Below, one piece after another: positions 1 through 5,154 of a DNA stretch of 5,154 bases. The DNA is from Spirochaetota bacterium (lineage in GTDB: Bacteria > Spirochaetota > Spirochaetia > DTKZ01). The stretch is from the NCBI GenBank assembly GCA_029562045.1, contig JAKQWJ010000233.1:1-5154 (forward strand), given 5' to 3'. The number at the start of each line of letters is the position of its first letter. Positions within the stretch are counted from its first letter, which is position 1. The translations under genes were made by a program, and so were the position numbers. The notes under the pieces are model-generated. The model saw only the letters and a program-made list of their open reading frames with translations, was not told where the DNA came from and searched no databases.

Positions 1-268
1 CCGCCTCCCCGGCGGTCTCCAGGTACTTCAGCAGTTTGATGTGCTCCTCGATGAGGGCCACCCCCGCCCGGGGCTGGAGCAGTATCCCGCGGTTTCGCGC
101 CGCCTCCTCCATGGCCCGGGAAAAACGTCGGGCCGGAGGGATGGATTTCTGATAGGCGATCCCCTCCCGGAGATTCACCTCCGCCCCGGTGGGCCAGCCC
201 GCCAGAACCAGCTCCCTCTCCTCCCGGTACTCAGCCTCCGTCAATCTGCCTGGACCTTTGTTCTTCAT
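1..268 (-). CDS. mutE: Glutamate mutase (methylaspartate mutase) catalytic epsilon subunit, N-terminal part only
   Basis: With the MutS subunit and adenosylcobalamin, this subunit interconverts L-glutamate and (2S,3S)-3-methylaspartate, the first step of the methylaspartate route of glutamate fermentation in the cytoplasm. Only 89 codons plus one base are in the window; family members are about 480 residues, so roughly four fifths lies beyond the left edge. Family landmarks seen are VLAGWPTG at residues 21-28, YQKSIP at 39-44 and QPRAGVAL at 65-72, followed by EEHIKLLKYL. Arg67 aligns with Arg66 of the Clostridium cochlearium enzyme (from memory of that sequence), one of three arginines that hold the substrate carboxylates. 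The ATG at 268 lies inside an ATGA overlap with the mutL stop. A GAGG sits about 8 bases upstream, inside mutL, so coupled translation is likely. Identification is firm; activity cannot be judged from the fragment. Confidence 0.93.
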   Translation of the reverse strand, partial: MKNKGPGRLTEAEYREERELVLAGWPTGAEVNLREGIAYQKSIPPARRFSRAMEEAARNRGILLQPRAGVALIEEHIKLLKYLETAGEA

Positions 269-1680
269 TCCGATGTCCTCGTTTCTTCCGTGAGATGGGA
301 GAGCGCGCAGGCGGCGGCCTCCCGGGGAAAATCATCCACCAGACTCCCCAGAAGGGGAAAAAGGTGCAGGGTGTCCCGATAGAACCGGAAGTCTTCCGGA
401 ATCAGGGGGATCTTTTCCCCCCGGACCCGGCTCCGCGCCCGGGAGAAGGCCCGACGGAGCCCGTCGCCCATTTCGTGCCGGGACAGAAACCCCCCGGTCC
501 CGATGAGCCGCCGGCAGGGGCGCAGGTCCTTCCCCTGCTGAATGAAAACCCGGCCCGCGGGGTAGAAGACCGCTTCCAGGCTGCCGGCGTGGCGCAGGAC
601 CGCCGTGGCGGCGGCGGCCTCACAGAGGAGGCGGTCCATCTCCAGTTCCCGGGGCCCTCCGGGGCCCTTCGACGGGCCCGCCGTCATCGCGGCGGCATGG
701 TCCTTCAAGGCCTCGAAGGAGAAGGGGCGGTTTTCCGTCTCCTCCCGCAGAAATTCCTCCGCCTCGGCCAGAAGGGATTCGGCCCCCACCCGCAGGCCCA
801 GGTCCCCCTCCACGGTTCGCTTGACCCGGGGTTCCCGGATCCCCTTCAGGAGGACCCCCTCGGCCCCCCGGAAAGCCTCTCCGGTGGAGTAAAAATCCGT
901 GGTGGCCCCGCCGGGATCTACGACGCAGAAGTCGTCCCAGTCCGCCCGGGACCGGCTGATGAGAGACACCAGGTCGAAGACCGCCAGCGGCGTGGGCTTC
1001 GGGTCGGAGCCGCAGAACTCCCGCACCCGGTCCAGCCCCCGGCCGTGCACGATGGTGTCCAAAAAGATCCTCTGAATGGCCCCCCGGGCAGAATCGGTGG
1101 ACACCACGCCGATCTGGGGCATGACATTGTCCGCCGGCACGGTCCTCTTGTCCCGGAGGATCTCCAGGACCCGGGGCCCCACCGCCGAATTGCCGGCGTA
1201 GACCACCGTCCCGGCGAAGGGCGAAGCCGCGACGATTTCGGCGTTGGCCAGGATGTACTTCTCGTGCCCCCCCTCGGTGCCGCCCACGAAGAGGAGGATG
1301 TCCGGGTCCCCCTCCAGAAGCCCCTTCATCCTCTCCGCCGTGAGCCGGTAGGAGGAATCCCCGACGATTTTCCCCCCTGCGGACCAGGCAGCGAGCCGGG
1401 CCACCTGAAGGGTCAGGTCCGGCACCAGCCCCACCGCGGCTATCCGGAGCCCCCCCTTGGCGGATGAGGAGAAACGGACGGGGAAATCCCCGACTGCGGC
1501 CCCGCCGGGAGCCGTCCGCGCCAGTTCGCCCAGGACCCGGAAGAACCCCTCCCCCAGATCCTCCCGGGTGGTGGGGCACACCCCCTGACCGCGGACCTCC
1601 AGTCCGTCCCCCGCCGGGGAGAACAGGGCGCCCTTGGTGTAGGTGGAGCCGATGTCAATGACGGCGACCAGTTCGTTCAT
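265..1680 (-). CDS. mutL: Glutamate mutase accessory ATPase MutL (GlmL)
   Basis: This 471-residue protein belongs to the MutL/GlmL family of actin/Hsp70-fold ATPases encoded between the two glutamate mutase subunits. It is unrelated to DNA-repair MutL. A role in reactivating or assembling the B12 enzyme is usually assumed, but I know of no settled biochemical proof. Motifs seen: phosphate-1 loop VIDIGSTYTKGALF at residues 7-20, SSAKGGLRIAAVG at 72-84, FVGGTEGGHE at 131-140, phosphate-2 loop VVDPGGATTDFYS at 253-265, and the adenosine-contacting LIGTGGFLS at 392-400. Length is close to the family norm. The ATG at 1680 places the phosphate-1 loop at the usual N-terminal position. A GAGG lies about 10 bases upstream. 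The gene starts 26 bp inside mutS and ends in an ATGA overlap with mutE, so all three are probably translated from one message. Confidence 0.94.
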   Translation of the reverse strand: MNELVAVIDIGSTYTKGALFSPAGDGLEVRGQGVCPTTREDLGEGFFRVLGELARTAPGGAAVGDFPVRFSSSAKGGLRIAAVGLVPDLTLQVARLAAWSAGGKIVGDSSYRLTAERMKGLLEGDPDILLFVGGTEGGHEKYILANAEIVAASPFAGTVVYAGNSAVGPRVLEILRDKRTVPADNVMPQIGVVSTDSARGAIQRIFLDTIVHGRGLDRVREFCGSDPKPTPLAVFDLVSLISRSRADWDDFCVVDPGGATTDFYSTGEAFRGAEGVLLKGIREPRVKRTVEGDLGLRVGAESLLAEAEEFLREETENRPFSFEALKDHAAAMTAGPSKGPGGPRELEMDRLLCEAAAATAVLRHAGSLEAVFYPAGRVFIQQGKDLRPCRRLIGTGGFLSRHEMGDGLRRAFSRARSRVRGEKIPLIPEDFRFYRDTLHLFPLLGSLVDDFPREAAACALSHLTEETRTSE

Positions 1681-2083
1681 CCAGGTCCATCCTCAAAAAG
1701 GCGGCCACTTCCGACAGGTCCACATCGGGGGAGAAGACCCGGTCGTAGCCCATCTCCCGGAACTTCCCCTCCACCTCGGGGAAAGGGGTCTTCCCCACCA
1801 CCAGGTTCCCCCCCACGTACAGCAGGATGTCCTCCAGCCCGCGCTCCACGCACTTCTCCCGGAGCCCCCGGCAATCGATGAGCCCGTGCCCGTACAGGGA
1901 GGACACCAGAATCGCCCCGGCGTCGGTCTCGATGGCAGCGTCGATGAACTCCTCCTGGCTCACCATGACTCCCAGATTCGTCACCCCGAAGCCCTCCCGG
2001 GCAAAGAACATTTCCAGGATCTTGTTCCCCACGGCGTGACAATCGAAGCCGATGACTCCCAGAACGATGTTTCTCTTCTTCAT
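1655..2083 (-). CDS. mutS: Glutamate mutase cobalamin-binding sigma subunit MutS (GlmS)
   Basis: This 142-residue protein is the small B12-binding subunit of glutamate mutase and holds adenosylcobalamin at the interface with MutE. The diagnostic D-x-H-x-x-G motif is present as DCHAVG at residues 14-19; His16 should be the lower cobalt ligand and Asp14 its hydrogen-bond partner. The rest of the B12 pocket is seen as LVSSLYGHG at 59-67 and LLYVGGNLVVGK at 87-98. Length and pattern match clostridial GlmS (about 137 residues). Residue 13 is Phe, where the clostridial proteins I recall have Ser. The reading frame is open far upstream, but the ATG at 2083 is clear: it sits in an ATGA overlap with the gntR stop, has GGAGG just upstream, and begins the family's usual N-terminal strand. 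The C-terminus (DERTGRRH) lies over the start of mutL. It is unrelated to mismatch-repair MutS. Confidence 0.95.
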   Translation of the reverse strand: MKKRNIVLGVIGFDCHAVGNKILEMFFAREGFGVTNLGVMVSQEEFIDAAIETDAGAILVSSLYGHGLIDCRGLREKCVERGLEDILLYVGGNLVVGKTPFPEVEGKFREMGYDRVFSPDVDLSEVAAFLRMDLDERTGRRH

Positions 2084-3081
2084 CCCACCGCCTCCCCGCC
2101 GAGAAGCTCGGCTATCTTTTCCTCCAGATGCAGCAGAGAGCCCCTTTCGAGGCGGTAATCGAAAGACACGAGGCGGCCGCCCTTTTCGGAGAACCTCCGC
2201 AGACAGGCCCGGGTCTCCCCGTCGGGATCGAAGGAGTAGCCCGGCGGGACGATGAGGGCCCGTTTCCCCCGGAGGAAGGCCTCCAGATCTTCCCCGGAAG
2301 AAAGCAGAAGCCCCTCCGCGTCTCCGGGGGAAACTCCGTAATCCGGAAGCTTCCGGCGGACCAGCTCCATGAACTGGGCGCTCCGGCACAGGATGCCGAT
2401 CGGTCCGGCCCCCCCCAGCCCCGCCAGGTCCAGGATGGTCTCCCGGCTCGGCGAAGCCACCACCCGGACGATGCGTTTTTTCAGGGACGGCGCCAGGGCG
2501 AGAAGCTCCTCGAAATGGGTGGCGGTGCACAGGATGAGTTTGAAATCCCGGAGCCTTCTTTCCGCCGCCACCGGGTTCGCCAGCTCGGCGAGAAGGACCT
2601 TCTTCACCTGAAGCCGGGCGATGGCGGCGATCTGCCGGTGGAACATGTCCAGGGCCTCGGGGTTGCAGTCCACCGCCGCAATGGTGAGGCCCTCTTTCTT
2701 CTCCTGCCTTTCGCTGATTTTCAAATGAATCAGGTCCCGGATCTCCCAGGGGGAGAAACGCAGCTCCTCCAGTTCCGTCAGAAGTGAATCGATGAGACTC
2801 CCCGCCCTCTCCAGACGGCCGCCGTCGGAGGGGACCCCGCCGGCATCGACGAAGGTTCCCCGGCCCCGGACCGGAAGCGCCACCCGGCGGCGGACCAGCT
2901 CCTCGTAGGCCTTCTGGACAGTCCCCCGGGCCACGGCGAGGCCCTGAGCCATCTCCCGCTCCGGGGGCAGCCGCTCGCCGTTCCCCAAGACCCCGGCTTC
3001 GATGAGTTCGGTGAGCCTCTCGGCGATCTGCAGGTACACCGGGGTGTCGCCGTTTTTATCCACCCGGAACTCCGGAACCAT
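2080..3081 (-). CDS. GntR-family transcriptional regulator heading the glutamate mutase operon
   Basis: A 333-residue regulator. Residues about 5-78 form a GntR winged helix-turn-helix: TPVYLQIAERL at 13-23, LPPEREMAQGLAVARGTVQKAYEEL at 38-62 containing the recognition helix, and the wing with GRGTF at 73-77. The remaining 250 residues match neither the UTRA nor the FCD domain by eye, nor an aminotransferase. They alternate strands and helices (LTIAAVDCNPEALDMF at 132-147, KLILCTATHFEELL at 181-194, GPIGILCRSAQF at 226-237, RALIVPPGYSF at 274-284), suggesting a periplasmic-binding-protein-like or Rossmann-like ligand fold. I chose the ATG at 3081 because an AGGGGAGG ribosome-binding site precedes it and a good promoter lies just upstream. 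An in-frame ATG at 3183 would lie upstream of that promoter and inside the preceding gene. The stop overlaps the mutS start (ATGA). It is probably a self-controlling, ligand-responsive regulator of the mut genes; the ligand is unknown. Confidence 0.87.
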   Translation of the reverse strand: MVPEFRVDKNGDTPVYLQIAERLTELIEAGVLGNGERLPPEREMAQGLAVARGTVQKAYEELVRRRVALPVRGRGTFVDAGGVPSDGGRLERAGSLIDSLLTELEELRFSPWEIRDLIHLKISERQEKKEGLTIAAVDCNPEALDMFHRQIAAIARLQVKKVLLAELANPVAAERRLRDFKLILCTATHFEELLALAPSLKKRIVRVVASPSRETILDLAGLGGAGPIGILCRSAQFMELVRRKLPDYGVSPGDAEGLLLSSGEDLEAFLRGKRALIVPPGYSFDPDGETRACLRRFSEKGGRLVSFDYRLERGSLLHLEEKIAELLGGEAVG

Positions 3082-3106
3082 GGCCTCCCCTCTTTCTTGC
3101 GGAAAT

Positions 3107-3127
3107 TGGTATAGACCATTATAGACC
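3107..3127. promoter_or_regulatory. HutC/GntR-type operator with a repeated half-site
   Basis: TGGTATAGACCA at 3107-3118 has inverted arms TGGT/ACCA. It fits the GT-N-TA-N-AC operator signature reported for HutC-type GntR regulators and resembles DasR/NagR sites. TATAGACC occurs at 3110-3117 and again at 3120-3127, exactly 10 bp apart, so a second dimer or half-dimer could bind on the same helix face. The element overlaps the -10 box and the predicted start of the gntR transcript, which suggests autorepression. That GntR binds here is inference from sequence and position. Confidence 0.66.
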
Positions 3128-3146
3128 GGAATGTCCGCGGCGTCAA
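3111..3146 (-). promoter_or_regulatory. Sigma-70-type promoter of gntR-mutS-mutL-mutE
   Basis: On the minus strand, a -35 box TTGACG (3146-3141) is followed by a 17-bp spacer and a perfect TATAAT -10 box (3123-3118). Transcription would start near 3111, giving a leader of about 30 bases with AGGGGAGG just before the gntR ATG at 3081. The -35 box lies 3 bp past the stop codon of the activator gene. The match is unusually good for such GC-rich DNA. Confidence 0.75.
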
Positions 3147-3149
3147 ATA

Positions 3150-5021
3150 TCAGGAGATGCTCAATTTTTTCATCTTTCTCCACAGCGTGCTGGCGTCGAT
3201 CCCCAGGAGCCGGGCCGCCTCTTTCTTGCTCGTCGAACGGGCCAGAGCTTCCTGGATGATTTCCTTTTCCAAAGACGCCAGTCGTCGGGAACCCGGATTC
3301 ATCTCCTCCCCGTCCGCGGCAGGCTCCGCGTATTCCAGGCAGGTCCGAACATCCCGAATCCCTGCGATTTCACCGTCGGCCAGAACCGAAAGTCTTTCAC
3401 AGAAGTTGCACAATTCCCGGACATTCCCGGGCCAATTGTATGAACGAAGGATCTCCTCCGCTTCCGGAGAAATATCCCTGAGGGGAGAATTGAGCTGTCT
3501 CCTGTTTTTTTGGATAAAGTGACGGCAAAGGGGCGCAATATCCTTCCGACGCATACGCAAGGGGGGAATACACAGCTTCAGCACATTCAGACGGTAAAAG
3601 AGGTCTTCCCGGAATTTCCCCTCGGCGACAAGGTTTTTCAGATCCCGATTCGAGGCCGAAATGATGCGGATGTCGATGGGAATCACTCTGTCGTGACCGA
3701 TCCGCATGATCTCCCGTTCCTGCAGCACCCTCAGGAGCCGGCTCTGCAGCTTTGGCGACACATCTCCGATCTCATCCAGAAAGACCGTTCCCCGGTGGGC
3801 CAGCTCGAAGAGCCCCGCTTTACCGCCCTTGGACGCCCCGGTGAAGGCCCCTTCCGCATAACCGAAAAGCTCGCTTTCCAGAAGGTCCTCCGCCAATGCG
3901 GTGCAGTTGATGGCGACAAACGGATGGTTCCGCCGCGCGGAAGCAGCGTGGACGCTTTGGGCGAAGAGTTCCTTTCCGGTCCCGGTCTCGCCGCAGATGA
4001 AAATGTTGGAATCCACCTTGCTGAACTTTTCCGATACCCGCACCGCTTCGGTGAAACAGGGGTCTCCGCCGATAATGTCCCGGAACGAATATTTCGCCAC
4101 CAGGCCCTTGGTGTAGAGCTTAGCCCTGATCTGCTCTTCCAGCTCCTGTATCCGCGTAATATCCGAGAACGTGACCACCATCCCGGCCCCGTCCAGGGGC
4201 ACACAGTTCACCATGCAGGTGCGGTCCCTGATCCTGGCCAGTTCGCCGAGATATTTCCTCCCGTCGGAAAGAGCCGCCTTCATGTCGAACTGGGGCATCA
4301 GCGACGACAGACGGGCTCCCTCCAGCGAACGCCCGTCGTCGGCCAAAATCGATCGGGCGTATTTGTTGATCGCCGTAATCCGGCCATCCCCATCTGTGGA
4401 TATGATCCCCTCGAAGGTGTAGTCCATGATGGTTTTAAACCGGGCGCTTTTTTCCCCTTCCTGCCGCATGATGCGGACGGTGCGGATCGCTTCGTCCACA
4501 GCGTGCCGGACGGTTTTCGGCCCCGATTCTATGATCACATTGGGGATCCCCAGTTCTTCACAGATCACCGACGCGGCGTGTCCGGAAATAACGGCTTCGG
4601 CGCCCTCTTCCCGCGCCTGTCGAACCGCTGCCTCCAGCTCTCGGGGGTCCTCCACCTGATAAGATTGCAGCTCACAGGAAAAAATATCCTTGATTTCATC
4701 GACTCCATAAACCATGTTGAGGGAGCCCACAATGGCGATCTTTTTCGGCTTGAAACGCCGCAGACATTTGTTCAGCGCAACCACAATATCAAAACCGGTA
4801 ACAGTGATTTCGATAAAGGGAACGGACAGTTTTTTTAAGGCCTGGGCCGTAAACCCACGGGCAATAAGGATGTCGGTGTCGAGGTCCAGAGTATCCCGCC
4901 TTTCGAATGTCCCAACGCATATCTTATGTAAAACATTTTTTCGCTCGGGATGATTCTTGAAGGTGAGGTGAACAATCTCTTTCATTCCTGGATAGGGAAC
5001 AATGAAGGTTATGCGAATCAT
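3150..5021 (-). CDS. Sigma-54-dependent activator with PrpR_N sensor, PAS, AAA+ and Fis-type HTH domains
   Basis: This 623-residue enhancer-binding protein would use ATP to open promoters held by RNA polymerase-sigma-54. Residues about 1-190 resemble PrpR_N (VPYPGM at 8-13, DILIARGFTAQAL at 50-62, ITVTGFDIVVAL at 72-83). This domain senses small organic acids in propionate regulators. A PAS domain follows at about 195-290 (MDYTFEGIISTDGDGRITAIN). The AAA+ module spans about 312-545: Walker A GETGTGKE at 344-351, sigma-54-contacting GAFTGA at 391-396, Walker B VFLDEIGD at 413-420, sensor I SASNRD at 455-460, arginine fingers in FREDLFYRLN, and WPGNVREL at 530-537. A Fis-type HTH is at about 588-620. 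Every key motif is intact. The ATG at 5021 fits the start of PrpR_N; an AAAGGA abuts it with almost no spacing, and Met13 (ATG at 4985) is a weaker alternative. The ligand and target promoter are unknown; proximity suggests an amino-acid or dicarboxylate catabolite. Confidence 0.94.
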   Translation of the reverse strand: MIRITFIVPYPGMKEIVHLTFKNHPERKNVLHKICVGTFERRDTLDLDTDILIARGFTAQALKKLSVPFIEITVTGFDIVVALNKCLRRFKPKKIAIVGSLNMVYGVDEIKDIFSCELQSYQVEDPRELEAAVRQAREEGAEAVISGHAASVICEELGIPNVIIESGPKTVRHAVDEAIRTVRIMRQEGEKSARFKTIMDYTFEGIISTDGDGRITAINKYARSILADDGRSLEGARLSSLMPQFDMKAALSDGRKYLGELARIRDRTCMVNCVPLDGAGMVVTFSDITRIQELEEQIRAKLYTKGLVAKYSFRDIIGGDPCFTEAVRVSEKFSKVDSNIFICGETGTGKELFAQSVHAASARRNHPFVAINCTALAEDLLESELFGYAEGAFTGASKGGKAGLFELAHRGTVFLDEIGDVSPKLQSRLLRVLQEREIMRIGHDRVIPIDIRIISASNRDLKNLVAEGKFREDLFYRLNVLKLCIPPLRMRRKDIAPLCRHFIQKNRRQLNSPLRDISPEAEEILRSYNWPGNVRELCNFCERLSVLADGEIAGIRDVRTCLEYAEPAADGEEMNPGSRRLASLEKEIIQEALARSTSKKEAARLLGIDASTLWRKMKKLSIS

Positions 5022-5056
5022 TCCTTTATTGTAAACCGACCCAGAAGAGTTCGCAA
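5021..5056 (-). promoter_or_regulatory. Candidate promoter of the sigma-54 activator gene
   Basis: On the minus strand, TACAAT (5033-5028) could be a -10 box, with TTGCGA (5056-5051) as a -35 box 17 bp upstream (four of six bases matching TTGACA). If correct, transcription would begin at or very near the ATG at 5021, so the message would be leaderless or nearly so. The -35 match is only moderate and no other evidence supports it. Confidence 0.35.
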
Positions 5057-5076
5057 TCTTGCAATTGCACTTTGCA
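5053..5076. repeat. Clustered TTGCA repeats with the palindrome TGCAATTGCA
   Basis: The divergent spacer carries TTGCA at 5059-5063, 5065-5069 and 5072-5076. The perfect 10-bp palindrome TGCAATTGCA lies at 5060-5069, and GCAAT at 5053-5057 adds an inverted half-site. The cluster sits between two divergent gene starts and touches the proposed -35 box of the activator gene, so an operator is plausible. No sigma-54 -24/-12 pair (GG-N10-GC) could be fitted to it. Confidence 0.4.
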
Positions 5077-5092
5077 GATGTGAAGGTTTTTA

Positions 5093-5154
5093 ATGATGGT
5101 GGACAGGAACCAGCCTGAGCGCCGGCAACCCGTCACACGCGTTCCCTTTTCCAG
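5093..5154 (+). CDS. Start of a divergent gene of unknown function, truncated by the window edge
   Basis: A rightward reading frame opens at ATG 5093 (a second ATG follows at 5096) and stays open for 20 codons plus two bases to the window end. GAAGG at 5082-5086 lies 6 bases before the first ATG, a good ribosome-binding site. Of the 20 third codon positions, 15 are G or C, as in the neighbouring genes. The visible peptide begins MMVDRNQPERRQP and is hydrophilic, with no signal peptide or recognisable motif. It is too short to identify. Its 71-bp divergent arrangement with the sigma-54 activator makes it a candidate target of that activator (inference). Competing possibility: non-coding DNA, since 20 open codons can occur by chance in GC-rich sequence. 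Confidence 0.5.
   Translation, partial: MMVDRNQPERRQPVTRVPFS

Noticed and set aside
295..1467. A 390-codon open frame on the plus strand opposite mutL
   Set aside because: Its translation is rich in Pro, Gly, Arg and His, typical of a shadow frame, and mutL on the other strand has a full set of family motifs.
265..2083. Reading mutS and mutL as DNA mismatch-repair genes
   Set aside because: The proteins are too small and carry the B12-binding D-x-H-x-x-G motif and the actin-fold ATPase loops of glutamate mutase proteins; the shared names are coincidental.
2084..2530. Upstream in-frame extension of mutS by 149 codons
   Set aside because: The extension is the shadow of the gntR C-terminal coding region. 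MutS proteins begin at the conserved strand found right after the ATG at 2083.
3127..3137. Short inverted repeat CGGA-ATG-TCCG as a terminator
   Set aside because: The stem is only 4 bp with no T run, and it lies in the spacer between the -35 and -10 boxes.
3082..3183. In-frame ATG at 3183 that would add 34 residues to the GntR regulator
   Set aside because: It lies inside the activator coding sequence and upstream of the proposed promoter, and the added residues do not fit a GntR N-terminus. The ATG at 3081 has a strong ribosome-binding site and starts right before the winged helix.
3510..4838. A 442-codon open frame on the plus strand opposite the activator
   Set aside because: It is antisense to a gene whose domains are all intact, and its translation has no recognisable motif. 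Long antisense frames are expected in GC-rich DNA.
5050..5076. Sigma-54 promoter using the TTGC boxes in the divergent spacer
   Set aside because: For each TTGC box on either strand, the position where GG should lie (TGGCAC-N5-TTGC spacing) lacks GG.
5098..5154. SAM-riboswitch-like string on the plus strand (GGTGGA, a CAGG/CCTG hairpin, then CCGGCAACC)
   Set aside because: The kink-turn asymmetry and the GGTGC core of the SAM-I family are missing. The segment is better explained as the start of a coding frame with a ribosome-binding site just before it.
5026..5154. Leftward open frame from the window edge ending in TAA at 5028-5026, as the tail of an upstream gene
   Set aside because: The 42-codon translation is rich in Cys and Trp with no motif, and it overlaps the better-supported rightward start at 5093. 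Sequence to the right would settle it.

Overview
The window is a GC-rich bacterial segment in which almost everything reads on the minus strand. The three genes at the left are the start of a glutamate mutase (methylaspartate mutase) operon in the order mutS-mutL-mutE. This B12-dependent enzyme opens the methylaspartate route of glutamate fermentation, so the host is probably an anaerobic amino-acid fermenter. High GC, this pathway and a PrpR_N-type sigma-54 regulator would suit Synergistota or a GC-rich clostridial relative. That placement is inference, because no taxonomic marker gene is present.

Layout in transcription order (right to left on the minus strand): a 623-residue sigma-54-dependent activator (PrpR_N, PAS, AAA+, Fis-type HTH; 5021..3150); a 68-bp spacer with a strong sigma-70-like promoter and a HutC/GntR-type operator; a 333-residue GntR-family regulator (3081..2080); mutS, the small cobalamin-binding subunit (2083..1655); mutL, an actin/Hsp70-fold ATPase (1680..265); and the first 89 codons of mutE, the catalytic subunit, which runs off the left edge (268..1). 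At the right edge, a 71-bp divergent spacer with clustered TTGCA repeats separates the activator from what looks like the start of a rightward gene (5093 onward) that leaves the window.

The four left-hand genes form one tightly coupled operon. gntR/mutS and mutL/mutE each overlap by ATGA, and mutS/mutL overlap by 26 bp. The proposed promoter has a TTGACG -35 box, a 17-bp spacer and a TATAAT -10 box. The operator half-sites cover the -10 box and the expected transcription start. The likely logic is that the GntR protein represses its own promoter and therefore the mutase genes behind it, with release by an unknown ligand. The neighbouring sigma-54 activator probably senses a small organic acid through PrpR_N. 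Its target promoter was not found in the window by eye.

Nothing suggests a mobile element, CRISPR array, rRNA or tRNA. The most novel parts are the unassigned ligand-binding half of the GntR regulator, its placement as first gene of the mutase operon, and the pairing with a PrpR_N activator.
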